Origin: GWB2-37-7 sp942492835
GTDB lineage: Bacteria > Bacillota > Clostridia > Lutisporales > Lutisporaceae
Length of the DNA: 64,000 nucleotides
Assembly (NCBI GenBank): GCA_942492835.1
Contig: OW818645.1
Coordinates: 1,054,001 to 1,118,000 of the forward strand
Direction of reading: 5' to 3'
The number at the start of each line of letters is the position of its first letter. The stretch's first letter is position 1. Positions 17,940 to 26,378 of the stretch are shown here, in pieces. Position numbers and translations under genes: made by a program. The notes under the pieces were generated by a model. The model searched no databases. It saw nothing but the letters and a program-made list of their open reading frames with translations, and had not been told where the DNA came from.

Positions 17940-19037
17940 CTATCTCACCACTTCATAGTATAGCTCTAAAATATTTTTTGCCATTATCGAAGCGGAAAAT
18001 TTCTCTTGCATAAGCTTAGCTGCCTTTTCACCCATTGTATTCCTTAGCTCATCATCTTCTGCCAGCTTAAGTATTGCCTTTGCCAACTCCTCAGGGTTTC
18101 TAGGCTGTACCAGCAGGCCTGTTTTCATATGTGTTATTACCTCCGGCACTCCGCCAACATTTGATCCTATCATTGGTTTTCCTATAGACATACCCTCTAT
18201 TAACGATAAGCATAACGCCTCTGATACAGAGCATACCATATTTACATCGAGTATGTTGTATATACGTCCAATATCTCTTATGAAGCCTGTAAAAACAAAG
18301 CTTTGCTCCAGCCCCTTTTCTCTTACTCTTTGCTTAAGCTGCGCTTCCAAAGGTCCTGTTCCTGCTATAACAAACTTAATATTGCTGCTTTTCTTTAGTA
18401 CAAGCTCAGCCGCTTCTATTAAATATTTATGACCTTTTACCTCTGTAAGTCTTGCAGCCACTCCATAAACTAAGTCCTTTTCTCCTATGCCATAGGCTCT
18501 CTTTATTTCATTAATCTCTTCAAGAGAAAGTTTTTCAAGCTTATCTACTCCGCCGTATATAACTCTTATCATCTTGTCCGGTATACCCGTCTCCAGTAGA
18601 TTTTGTCTTACAGCCTCTGATACCGCTATTATCTTACTGCTAAGCTGTTTGTTTATGCTGGCAGAAACTAATTTCTTAATGCCTGTCTTTGGACTATCAA
18701 TACAGTGCTTTGTATGTATTATAGTATTAATACCAGCAAGTTTGGCAGCTACCCGTGCTGACAGAGAAGCATGAGTATGTACTATCTGCGGTTTCTCCAA
18801 TCTGAATAATTTATAAAAGGCATTTATACTGTTCATGTCTACAGATTTGTCTCCAATACCCTTTATTTCAATAGTTCTTATCCCAAGCTCACTTATTTCA
18901 TCCTTAAGCATACTACCTTCAGGAACTACTATTATCATATCCAGCTTGCTTTTATCATAGTTTCGCAGGAGATTTAACAGCCATTTGCCAGCCCCGCCAA
19001 TTTTCATATCTGTTATAACATGTATAGCCTTAATCAT
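17940..19037 (-). CDS. GT4-family glycosyltransferase
   Basis: A 365-residue GT-B transferase: VITDMKIGGAGKWLLNLLRN at the N-terminus, VHTHASLSARVAAKLAG near residue 90, and the acidic E-x7-E motif as EALCLSLIEGMSIGKP near 270. No membrane segments. Its start overlaps the end of the O-antigen-ligase-like gene by 8 bases, showing translational coupling. It presumably adds a sugar to the polymer handled by that membrane protein. Confidence 0.9.
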   Translation of the reverse strand: MIKAIHVITDMKIGGAGKWLLNLLRNYDKSKLDMIIVVPEGSMLKDEISELGIRTIEIKGIGDKSVDMNSINAFYKLFRLEKPQIVHTHASLSARVAAKLAGINTIIHTKHCIDSPKTGIKKLVSASINKQLSSKIIAVSEAVRQNLLETGIPDKMIRVIYGGVDKLEKLSLEEINEIKRAYGIGEKDLVYGVAARLTEVKGHKYLIEAAELVLKKSSNIKFVIAGTGPLEAQLKQRVREKGLEQSFVFTGFIRDIGRIYNILDVNMVCSVSEALCLSLIEGMSIGKPMIGSNVGGVPEVITHMKTGLLVQPRNPEELAKAILKLAEDDELRNTMGEKAAKLMQEKFSASIMAKNILELYYEVVR

Positions 19038-20922
19038 CTATGCTTATCTCCTCTTCATCAATTCTCAAGGCACACATACCTATAGCTATTACTACCCAAA
19101 AAGTGAGCAAAACTCTGTAGTTGTACCATACGTTTTCCACTACACCCTGCAATAAGTAACCGGCTATTCCTGTGCAAGCAGCAATCATTATCGTAGATAA
19201 GAATCTGTCCTTTGCCTTTCCTTGATGCGCCAGCATAGCTCTAATAAATGCAATTATTATCAAGCCAAATACTAACGCTCCTGCAATACCCATTTCAAGT
19301 AGTACTTGTATATATATGTTGTGTGAGTGATGGGCGTATGCCGCGGCTAGTGAATACTTAGGATATATTGCCTTAAAGGCTTCCGAACCAAGTCCTACAC
19401 CTGAAATCCAATAATCCTTTGCCATTCTAAGTGATCCCATTAAAATGGACATTCTATATGAAGAAGATGTATCCTGCAAATTCCCTATACTAGTAAAACG
19501 ACTTATTATGCTTTCTGGCAGTACAAAAGGCATAATCATAAGACCTATAAGTACTAATGCCAGCAATCGCTTGTCTCTTATCACAAAAAAGCCTGCTACA
19601 GCTAGTATTAGTCCAAGCCATGCTCCTCGTGAGAAGGTAAGAATCATACATATCCCCATAATAGCCAGCATTCCTATAAATATAAACTTATAAAAAGGCT
19701 TTTTCTTGTACCACAGCATCGCCAAAGCAAGAGGTATTGCCATGATTAGATATTCTCCCAATATATTGGGATTATTGAAGGTTGATCCTACTCTCGTCTT
19801 AATATCCTCAAACATTTCCTTATCAATCCAAGCCTCTGCGCTTACAGTTCCTGTATAGTACTGATATACACCGTAAAGCGAGACTAGCGCTGCACTTATT
19901 ATCAAGAGTAACACCAATATATATAGCTTATGCTTTGTATTTACAGTTCGTGTAATAACAAAATATAAGGCTATAAACAAACAATGTATTGCCAAAACGC
20001 TTACACTATCTTTTATAAAATATGAGGTTCCCGTACTATATATAAGTATAGTAAAAAACATTATAACAAGTGCATCAATAGGGGTTGCCTTATATTTTCC
20101 TGTTTTTCCCAGTATCCACTTAAATATGAAAGATACTAACGTAAGACTAATTATTAAAAGTAAGGGTGTTGTTGGTATCAAAGCCGCAAAGCCCGCTGCC
20201 ATATACACTCCTATTTCAAATCTCCACAGTACAAGCAGTACAACTAGTATACCCGCTCCTGCCAAAGCTAGCGCCTTGAGGGGTAAGAAGTATGCTAATA
20301 GCCCCAACCCTACTCCTATTACTAAAGGAAGAAGCAAACTCTTAGCAAGTTGTCTTTTTTTGAAGTTATACTGCTCCGCTTTGTCTACAAAAGCACCCTC
20401 AATAAGTCCATAAATATAGCTTCCTTTAAATAGCGATGTTACAGGTATATTAATAAATAGCATAATCACTGAAAGAAGAATAACAAGGGCTCTTAAGGCA
20501 AGATACTTGATGTCATTTACCTGAAGCAGCACCCAAAGAGTTGCTTCAGTAGTGAACAAAGCAAATATCAGTATCCCATAGCTCCTAATGCTGTAACTAA
20601 ATAAATTGGACAGTAAAAGCTTTGTCTTGAACAAAATACTACTTTGCATAACTATGGTTTCTAAGGAATTATAGTTCTTATTAATAAGCCTTCTTAATAA
20701 TACAAAAGGATAAAAAATAATCCTATAAAACAAACTATCCTGCCAAATCTTATGAAGCTTGCTCTTAGCTGAAAGAGTGCTGATTATCACGCTTTCTTTA
20801 TTGCTTCTGTTAAAGCTGCTTTGAATTCTTCCAAGCAATACCTTTATAAAGCTTTGGTTATAATAGCTCTTTAACCGTAAGAATATATGTACAAAAAAGT
20901 TTAAAATAATACTATTTTCCAC
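19030..20922 (-). CDS. O-antigen ligase / Wzy-like polymerase family membrane protein
   Basis: A 630-residue protein with about a dozen hydrophobic segments and the Wzy_C-type region near residues 380-520: NPNILGEYLIMAIPLALAM, TFSRGAWLGLILA, then the large outer loop with SGVGLGSEAFKAIYPKYS and HHSHNIYIQVLLEMG. The HHSHN motif is typical of O-antigen ligases and related polymerases. In a Gram-positive context it would polymerise or ligate lipid-linked saccharides at the outer face of the membrane. Starts at GTG with GGGAGTG upstream. The basic N-terminal 100 residues are longer than usual. Confidence 0.88.
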   Translation of the reverse strand: MENSIILNFFVHIFLRLKSYYNQSFIKVLLGRIQSSFNRSNKESVIISTLSAKSKLHKIWQDSLFYRIIFYPFVLLRRLINKNYNSLETIVMQSSILFKTKLLLSNLFSYSIRSYGILIFALFTTEATLWVLLQVNDIKYLALRALVILLSVIMLFINIPVTSLFKGSYIYGLIEGAFVDKAEQYNFKKRQLAKSLLLPLVIGVGLGLLAYFLPLKALALAGAGILVVLLVLWRFEIGVYMAAGFAALIPTTPLLLIISLTLVSFIFKWILGKTGKYKATPIDALVIMFFTILIYSTGTSYFIKDSVSVLAIHCLFIALYFVITRTVNTKHKLYILVLLLIISAALVSLYGVYQYYTGTVSAEAWIDKEMFEDIKTRVGSTFNNPNILGEYLIMAIPLALAMLWYKKKPFYKFIFIGMLAIMGICMILTFSRGAWLGLILAVAGFFVIRDKRLLALVLIGLMIMPFVLPESIISRFTSIGNLQDTSSSYRMSILMGSLRMAKDYWISGVGLGSEAFKAIYPKYSLAAAYAHHSHNIYIQVLLEMGIAGALVFGLIIIAFIRAMLAHQGKAKDRFLSTIMIAACTGIAGYLLQGVVENVWYNYRVLLTFWVVIAIGMCALRIDEEEISIDD

Positions 20923-21104
20923 TAAATCACTCCCTATCTATATATATCGCACTAAACACTTTACATTGATAAAATAGTGCGTTTTATAAACAGATTTTGT
21001 CTTTGGATATCAAACTCATTATCAATTTCTCAATTCATATCATTATATTATTATTTCTAAATAATGTAAAGGTTTAAGCCCTTCATATTATTGATACTTG
21101 GCAA

Positions 21105-21137
21105 AAAAATAATATGTACTGAGTACATATTATTTTT
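21105..21137. terminator. Terminator downstream of the secreted 179-residue protein
   Basis: AAATAATATGTACT pairs with AGTACATATTATTT with a one-base centre, flanked by A and T runs. Confidence 0.75.
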
Positions 21138-21139
21138 AT

Positions 21140-21679
21140 TTACTTTATTGTATATGCTCCTCTAATCATCACGTATGCATCTTGAGTAATCTTCATTCCT
21201 CTTCCATCTTCCTTTGCAGATATAAGAAGGTGATTAAAGCTCACTATTTCTCCTGCTGTAAGATCCTTACCTTTTGTTACATCTGCTATACCGCCACCTA
21301 CACCTTTTAATGCAGTTGCAGCACCTGTCCTTAGAATAACCTCAGTTCCAGCTCCTGTCAGTAAGGTTTTACCCTTAACAATCAGCACTGACTCCATAGC
21401 TGCTCCGCTACCTGAGCCTGATGATTGATTAACCTTTTGTGTAAGCTCTGAAAGCTGAGTTTTAAGACTTGCTATCTCTTGATTATTTCTGGTAATCAAG
21501 CTGTCTATATAATACTTGGTTTGCTCTGATTTTAACTCAACATAGGATTGAGTCACTACAGGGTCTGCTTCAGATCCTGGCGTAGTGCCTTCCGCTGAGC
21601 CGTTTATAAATAGTGCTGTTAAAAGAACTGTTGTTATTACTACTGCTGAGACAACTTTTTTGTTTAACGTAACTTTCAT
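21140..21679 (-). CDS. Secreted protein of unknown function
   Basis: A 179-residue protein with a clear signal peptide (basic MKVTLNKK, hydrophobic VVSAVVITTVLLTALFI, likely cleavage after GSAEG). A coiled-coil-like segment follows (NQEIASLKTQLSELTQKVNQ, about residues 65-85), then a Ser/Gly linker and a C-terminal domain with KGKTLLTGAGTEVILRTGAA. That last domain resembles sequences seen in other clostridial secreted proteins, but I do not recognise the family. The ATG at 21679 has GGGAG upstream. Single gene between hairpins. Confidence 0.7.
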   Translation of the reverse strand: MKVTLNKKVVSAVVITTVLLTALFINGSAEGTTPGSEADPVVTQSYVELKSEQTKYYIDSLITRNNQEIASLKTQLSELTQKVNQSSGSGSGAAMESVLIVKGKTLLTGAGTEVILRTGAATALKGVGGGIADVTKGKDLTAGEIVSFNHLLISAKEDGRGMKITQDAYVMIRGAYTIK

Positions 21680-21838
21680 TTTAGCTCTCCCTTTTCTCAT
21701 TATTTCAACATATAAAACAAGTGTTTTTATCCTTGAAAAAACTAAACATTTTATCTATAATATATAATTCGTCAATAACTTTAAAAATCCTGTGTACTTA
21801 ACAATATTGTAATATTTGTTCGTTTTATGCCAAATAAA

Positions 21839-21865
21839 AGAGCCATAACTACAATATATGGCTCT
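21839..21865 (-). terminator. Terminator of the toxin-antitoxin operon
   Basis: On the minus strand AGAGCCATA pairs with TATGGCTCT and is followed by TTTATTT, 4 bases after the toxin stop. Confidence 0.75.
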
Positions 21866-21869
21866 GCTA

Positions 21870-22226
21870 CTATACTAAATATTCTAATAGTCCGAAGCTT
21901 ATTTGTAAACCCTCATCTACCTTCTTCATCAATTCATCTGATAGATGACCGATTTTTTCCTTAAGTCGTTTCTTATCTATAGTTCTTATCTGCTCCAATA
22001 AAATTACTGAGTCTTTAGTAATCCCATATTCCTCTGCGGCAAGCTCCACATGAGTAGGAAGCTTCGCTTTATATATTTGTGAGGTTATTGCAGCAACTAT
22101 TACAGTAGGACTGTATTTGTTGCCGATGTCATTTTGTATAACTAAAACAGGCCTTACTCCGCCCTGTTCCGAACCAACAACAGGACTAAGGTCTGCATAT
22201 ATTATATCCCCTCTTTTTACTACCAC
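21870..22226 (-). CDS. mazF: EndoA/MazF-type mRNA interferase toxin
   Basis: A 118-residue type II toxin that cuts single-stranded mRNA. KRGDIIYADLSPVVGSEQGG and RPVLVIQND are the PemK/MazF signature, with a TSQIYKAKLPTHVEL strand and LLEQIRTIDKKRL near the C-terminus as in B. subtilis EndoA. I prefer GTG at 22226, 10 bases after GGAG; the longer ORF to 22274 overlaps the antitoxin gene and is not family-like. It starts one base after the antitoxin stop. In Bacillus and Clostridium this chromosomal pair is commonly found next to alr, as here. Confidence 0.93.
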   Translation of the reverse strand: MVVKRGDIIYADLSPVVGSEQGGVRPVLVIQNDIGNKYSPTVIVAAITSQIYKAKLPTHVELAAEEYGITKDSVILLEQIRTIDKKRLKEKIGHLSDELMKKVDEGLQISFGLLEYLV

Positions 22227-22227
22227 A

Positions 22228-22503
22228 TTATTCACGCTCCGCAAGTCTTGTTTCATATATAGCCATAGTTTCATTGTCTGCGGTGAGTCCCACTTCAGCT
22301 AGTGTGGCGTTAATGTCAGCCATTTCCATATAGCCCTTTATCATTCTTTCAACCATATTTATCTTTTTAATCTCCTTCAGATAAAATTTAGCGGCATTCC
22401 TGATAAATTCACTTCTATTGCCACATTCAATACATACAACATCATCAATTTCCTTTAGCAGGCTATCTGGCACATTAACTACTATTCTTTTTGAATCAGC
22501 CAC
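22228..22503 (-). CDS. EndoAI-type ribbon-helix-helix antitoxin
   Basis: A 91-residue CopG/RHH protein: KRIVVNVPDSLLKEIDDVV then GNRSEFIRNAAKFYLKE, followed by an acidic tail that would wrap the toxin. GTG start at 22503 with AGGAGG 7 bases upstream. It represses its own promoter in known homologues. The preceding 230 bases up to alr contain no gene and probably carry its promoter. Confidence 0.9.
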   Translation of the reverse strand: MADSKRIVVNVPDSLLKEIDDVVCIECGNRSEFIRNAAKFYLKEIKKINMVERMIKGYMEMADINATLAEVGLTADNETMAIYETRLAERE

Positions 22504-22735
22504 ACTAGCACCTCCTGTCTTATGACATAATATTACTTATGTATGAGGTTATATAAATTTATTATTTACAACATATAGTACATTGTACATTATATATTAT
22601 GCAGCTTATTTACACTATATGAAACAGCTTACATAACATATTCTGTTTTTAAGGTATCCATATATACTGTATTATATACCAAATGTTTCAAAGTGTATAT
22701 GTTAAATAATGGCATGAATAATTTGTGTATTTTGT

Positions 22736-23908
22736 CTAATATAGATAATTCAATACCTCTATAACTTCTCCACCCTTTACATATACCCTAGGCACTCTTC
22801 TACTTATCATGCAAACAATTTCATAGTTAATTGTTCCCAATTTCTCAGCAATTTCATCTATAGATATGAAGCCTCCAAGCTGCTCTCCAAAAAGTACAAC
22901 CTCGTCTCCTACTGCTATATCTTCCATTCCTGTTATATCTATCATACATTGATCCATACATATACTTCCCACAATCGGCACTCTCTTGCCCTTCACCAAA
23001 GCCTCTGCTTTTCCTGTAAGCATCCTTGTATAACCGTCTGCATAGCCTATGGGCAGTGATGCAATCTTAGTCCTTCTATCAGCAATAAACTTTCTTCCAT
23101 AGCTTACGCTTTGACCTTCTTCTATCTCTTTTATATGGGTTATTTTTACTTTTAATGACATTACTTCTTTCAATTCCAACTTATTTAACATTACTGCCTT
23201 TGAAGGAGCCAACCCATAAATCATAATACCAGCTCTTACTATGTTCAAATGCATTTCTGGCAAATCTATTATAGCAGCACTGTTTCCACAGTGTTTCATT
23301 TCAATTTTTATGCCTTTTTCTTCTAATTTATCACAAATCCATCTAAATTTCTCAAACTGAAGCTCTGTATAGCTTTTATCTATTTCATCTGCAACAGCGA
23401 AGTGTGTAAATATTCCCTTAATATTAATACCCGGCAAAGCATGTATACTGCTGATTATATCAATAGCTTCATTATTACTCTGTAAGCCTATTCTACCCAT
23501 ACCGGTGTCTACTTTTATGTGCAGCTGTGCAGTCTTGCCCTGAGCAATTGCTTCTATAGACAAAGTTTTAGCTACTTCAAAAGAATATACTGACTGCTCC
23601 AAATCATATTTTACAACCTCTGCTGCTCTTTCAGGTTGTGTATAGCCCAAAATAAATATAGGTACCTTAAATCCTGCATTACGAAGCTCTATTGCTTCAT
23701 CAAGTACAGCTACTGCAAATCTGTCTGCCCCATTGTCTAAAAGAGTTTGTGCAATATTTACAGCTCCATGACCATAGCCATCAGCTTTAATTACCGCCAT
23801 TACTTGGGACTGATCTCCAGCCAGTCTTCTTACCTCTTTGATATTGTGAGCTAAATTATCTAAATTTATTTCAGCCCATGCAGGTCTTACTTTTTTCAAA
23901 TCGTACAT
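22736..23908 (-). CDS. alr: Alanine racemase
   Basis: A 390-residue PLP enzyme making D-alanine for peptidoglycan. AVIKADGYGHGAVN contains the PLP-binding Lys41; the second catalytic residue is the Tyr of SVSYGRKF near residue 270; HFAVADE and GSICMDQCMID are also family marks. The ATG at 23908 follows AGGAGG by 6 bases, so the seven codons upstream (to 23929) are not used. It follows a GerS-like lipoprotein gene by about 40 bases, the same order as gerS-alr2 in C. difficile. Confidence 0.95.
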   Translation of the reverse strand: MYDLKKVRPAWAEINLDNLAHNIKEVRRLAGDQSQVMAVIKADGYGHGAVNIAQTLLDNGADRFAVAVLDEAIELRNAGFKVPIFILGYTQPERAAEVVKYDLEQSVYSFEVAKTLSIEAIAQGKTAQLHIKVDTGMGRIGLQSNNEAIDIISSIHALPGINIKGIFTHFAVADEIDKSYTELQFEKFRWICDKLEEKGIKIEMKHCGNSAAIIDLPEMHLNIVRAGIMIYGLAPSKAVMLNKLELKEVMSLKVKITHIKEIEEGQSVSYGRKFIADRRTKIASLPIGYADGYTRMLTGKAEALVKGKRVPIVGSICMDQCMIDITGMEDIAVGDEVVLFGEQLGGFISIDEIAEKLGTINYEIVCMISRRVPRVYVKGGEVIEVLNYLY

Positions 23909-23947
23909 TGATTTCCTCCTCTTATGCATTATATAAATGTACGGACG

Positions 23948-24577
23948 CTACTTATTATCTTGTATCTCAAATAGTGAATCCTCAAGGGTTGGATTTAATT
24001 CAAAATTCTCGTACAAAACCTGTGCATTTACATTTTTGTTCTTATCTAATATCTCTGCTTTTATTGGAATAGCAGTTTCTGCATTTATCCAAATTTTTTC
24101 TATAGCTCTATATGAGTTAGCATTGTCTAATGGTACTTCCAGTACATAGCATTGTATATCATTTAAGGTTTCAAGCTTAAATCTGGCTCCCCCATTGTCT
24201 TTGAAATACTCTACAAAAGCTCCGACGAAGGTACTGTATTCCATTGAATTATTAAAATTCTCTGTAACCATATAAGTATTTATCAGCGGATGGTGTATAT
24301 ATGCCTTATCTTTATTATATATAGTTGTTTGTCCCTTAAGCTCCTCTGGCTCAACAATTTCTATCCTATATTTATCTGGCGCTTTATATATATGCTTTGC
24401 TCTATATACATTTGTACTTTTATTGTTTGTCACTGCATAAATTACATCACTTTTGTAAGATTTCAGCTTCATAATAAATTTCTGCACATCCTGGGGTTTC
24501 TTTGCAGAGCTTGTTCCACAACCTGATAACATAACACATGCAATTAAAAAAAATAGCAAAAGTCTAACACCTTTCAA
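23948..24577 (-). CDS. GerS-like lipoprotein (LolA-like fold)
   Basis: A 209-residue lipoprotein: hydrophobic signal then the lipobox LSGC with Cys20, followed by a beta-rich domain (YRAKHIYKAPDKYRIEIVEPEE, NKDKAYIHHPLINTYMV) resembling LolA/LppX carriers. In C. difficile GerS is a spore lipoprotein needed for cortex hydrolysis during germination and lies directly before alr2; length, lipobox and position match here. The TTG start has GGGGGG 7 bases upstream. Identity as GerS is inferred from fold pattern and synteny. Confidence 0.75.
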   Translation of the reverse strand: MKGVRLLLFFLIACVMLSGCGTSSAKKPQDVQKFIMKLKSYKSDVIYAVTNNKSTNVYRAKHIYKAPDKYRIEIVEPEELKGQTTIYNKDKAYIHHPLINTYMVTENFNNSMEYSTFVGAFVEYFKDNGGARFKLETLNDIQCYVLEVPLDNANSYRAIEKIWINAETAIPIKAEILDKNKNVNAQVLYENFELNPTLEDSLFEIQDNK

Positions 24578-24750
24578 GTGTATTCCCCCCTTAAAGTAAC
24601 TAATGTTTTATGCTATATTTAAAATTGTATGTGAAATTCATATTTAAATGCCTAGGAAGTATAAATCTTTCTTTCTCTACCACTAAAGCTATCAGCATTA
24701 AATGATATTATTCTACAATTTATATGGTAATCCTGCTTATTTCACGCATA

Positions 24751-24778
24751 AAAATAATCAGCATAAAAGCTGATTATT
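24751..24778 (-). terminator. Terminator of the NlpC/P60 operon
   Basis: On the minus strand AATAATCAGC pairs with GCTGATTATT around TTTTAT, followed by TTTAT. Confidence 0.8.
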
Positions 24779-24793
24779 CATACTTATTTTGTA

Positions 24794-25396
24794 TTATATT
24801 TTTTTTAGATAACTGAAATCCAGTTTCTCCATTTCATCTGCCCCGACCATTCCATGTATGAAGGAATATAAATTATTTACATTTTCCTCCATATCCACTT
24901 TTCTTTTTATTAGCTCTCCTAGTCTCTGTCTTATACTATTTACCTCGTCCTGATATTTCTCTGCACCATCCTTATTTTCCTGAATCAAGTCATAGGCTCT
25001 TTTAATAGTTTCCTTTAGAACAACAGTGTTCTGTTGATTAATCAAAGAAGGTAATGTTTCAAGCTCCTCTAAAATCTGCGGAAGTCTTTCATTTATCAGC
25101 AAAAGCTCCCTCTGTGCCTCTTCCATCTTGGGAATTGCTTCATTATGTTTGTCTTCGTTAATTTCCTTAGAAATATATAATATTTTGTTCATCAAAACCT
25201 TTTTTCTTTTTTCTAGCTCCTTTTGTTCTGCTTCATAAGCTTTTTCCTTTTCCAGAAGCTGTTCCAATCCCTCTACAGACTTTCTTAGACTTTTAGAACT
25301 GAAATTGGTAAAAAGCTGTATCCATTCAGGGTTGTATATCAGTATAGGTATTCTATTTTTTTTAATTATGTTATCTTCAAATTTGATTTCCTTCAT
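24794..25396 (-). CDS. Coiled-coil protein of unknown function
   Basis: A 200-residue soluble protein. After a short N-terminal region (FEDNIIKKNRIPILIYNPEWIQLF) most of the chain is charged and helical, with long coiled-coil predictions by eye at about 50-140 (EQLLEKEKAYEAEQKELEKR and on). I do not recognise a family. The ATG at 25396 has AAGGGAG 5 bases upstream; the frame to 25498 overlaps the end of the NlpC gene and has no site. It lies about 67 bases after the NlpC/P60 gene and shares its terminator. Confidence 0.65.
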   Translation of the reverse strand: MKEIKFEDNIIKKNRIPILIYNPEWIQLFTNFSSKSLRKSVEGLEQLLEKEKAYEAEQKELEKRKKVLMNKILYISKEINEDKHNEAIPKMEEAQRELLLINERLPQILEELETLPSLINQQNTVVLKETIKRAYDLIQENKDGAEKYQDEVNSIRQRLGELIKRKVDMEENVNNLYSFIHGMVGADEMEKLDFSYLKKI

Positions 25397-25463
25397 CTTT
25401 TCTCCCTTCATTGATAACAACAACAGAACCAATTTATCTTCATTTATTTTATCGGCAAATAAA

Positions 25464-26258
25464 TTAAAAAACTGTACCTGTACAAATATATTTTTCATCT
25501 AAATCTTTTCTATAAAGCTTACTATCCTTATTCAAGCTGTTTATTTTAACTACAGCATCAGATCCTGTTGCGTGGACGAATTTATCCTCTCCTATATAAA
25601 TAGCAACGTGTCCGGGAAAAAAAAGCAAATCACCAGGCTTACTTTGTCTCCGTTCTACCTTCTTCATAAAATCCATTTGAATATTAGCATCTCTTGGAAT
25701 CATTATACCATTTAACATATACGCCATTGATGACAAGCCAGAGCAATCTATGCCCATGGAACTCTTTCCTCCCCATCGATACTGAATGCCTAAATATAAC
25801 AATGCGGTATCTACAATAGCCTGTCTAAGTGCTGCTCCCGACTCATTTTTCTGATTTAGCAGCGCCTCTTTTCTAATCCAGCCTATTTTTCTATTTGGAA
25901 GTATTATTTTTGTCCATTTCTCTTCCTCTTCTCTGACCAAGACCACCTGAGAACCTCTTGGTATAGTAACAATAGTCCCTGCTGAATATTTTGACCCTGA
26001 TTGCACATCTGCAAAAGCTGCAATTATGAAATGCTTATCATGCTGCTCCCAAGTATTATTTTCATCTATTATCACAGCATCCTTATGGAGGTATCCCATA
26101 TAATTGTACTGTGTCTTAATATGTAGCCATTCGCCCTTATCTTCTAGTATATCAACTTGCATACCAAACAACACTTCATCAGCTAGCTCGCTATCATTAT
26201 CTGGTTTTTGCATCAGAGGCACTACACTTTTTACAATAATCGCTTTAGATTTTGGCAA
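25464..26258 (-). CDS. NlpC/P60 peptidase with two SH3-like domains
   Basis: A 264-residue cell-wall-type endopeptidase that cleaves gamma-D-Glu-diamino acid bonds. Residues 1-130 hold two bacterial SH3 domains (AIIVKSVVPLMQKP and GTIVTIPRGSQVVLV). The catalytic domain has the nucleophile in GIDCSGLSSMAY, His in FFPGHVAIYIGE and the third residue in FVHATGSD. No signal peptide is visible, so it may act on muropeptides in the cytoplasm, like YkfC. TTG start at 26258, 6 bases from GGAGGG. Confidence 0.88.
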   Translation of the reverse strand: MPKSKAIIVKSVVPLMQKPDNDSELADEVLFGMQVDILEDKGEWLHIKTQYNYMGYLHKDAVIIDENNTWEQHDKHFIIAAFADVQSGSKYSAGTIVTIPRGSQVVLVREEEEKWTKIILPNRKIGWIRKEALLNQKNESGAALRQAIVDTALLYLGIQYRWGGKSSMGIDCSGLSSMAYMLNGIMIPRDANIQMDFMKKVERRQSKPGDLLFFPGHVAIYIGEDKFVHATGSDAVVKINSLNKDSKLYRKDLDEKYICTGTVF

Positions 26259-26328
26259 AGCAATCCCTCCAAAATATTTTCTAATTATATTATACTATGC
26301 AAAAGAGGATTATGTGCGATAAAATTTA

Positions 26329-26371
26329 CTATAAAAAAATGGACACCTTGTCAGCGTCCATTTTTTTATAG
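26329..26371. terminator. Bidirectional terminator after the CoA-disulfide reductase gene
   Basis: CTATAAAAAAATGGAC pairs with GTCCATTTTTTTATAG around a short loop; the A and T runs sit inside the stem, so it works on either strand. Confidence 0.88.
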
Positions 26372-26378
26372 TAAAAAA

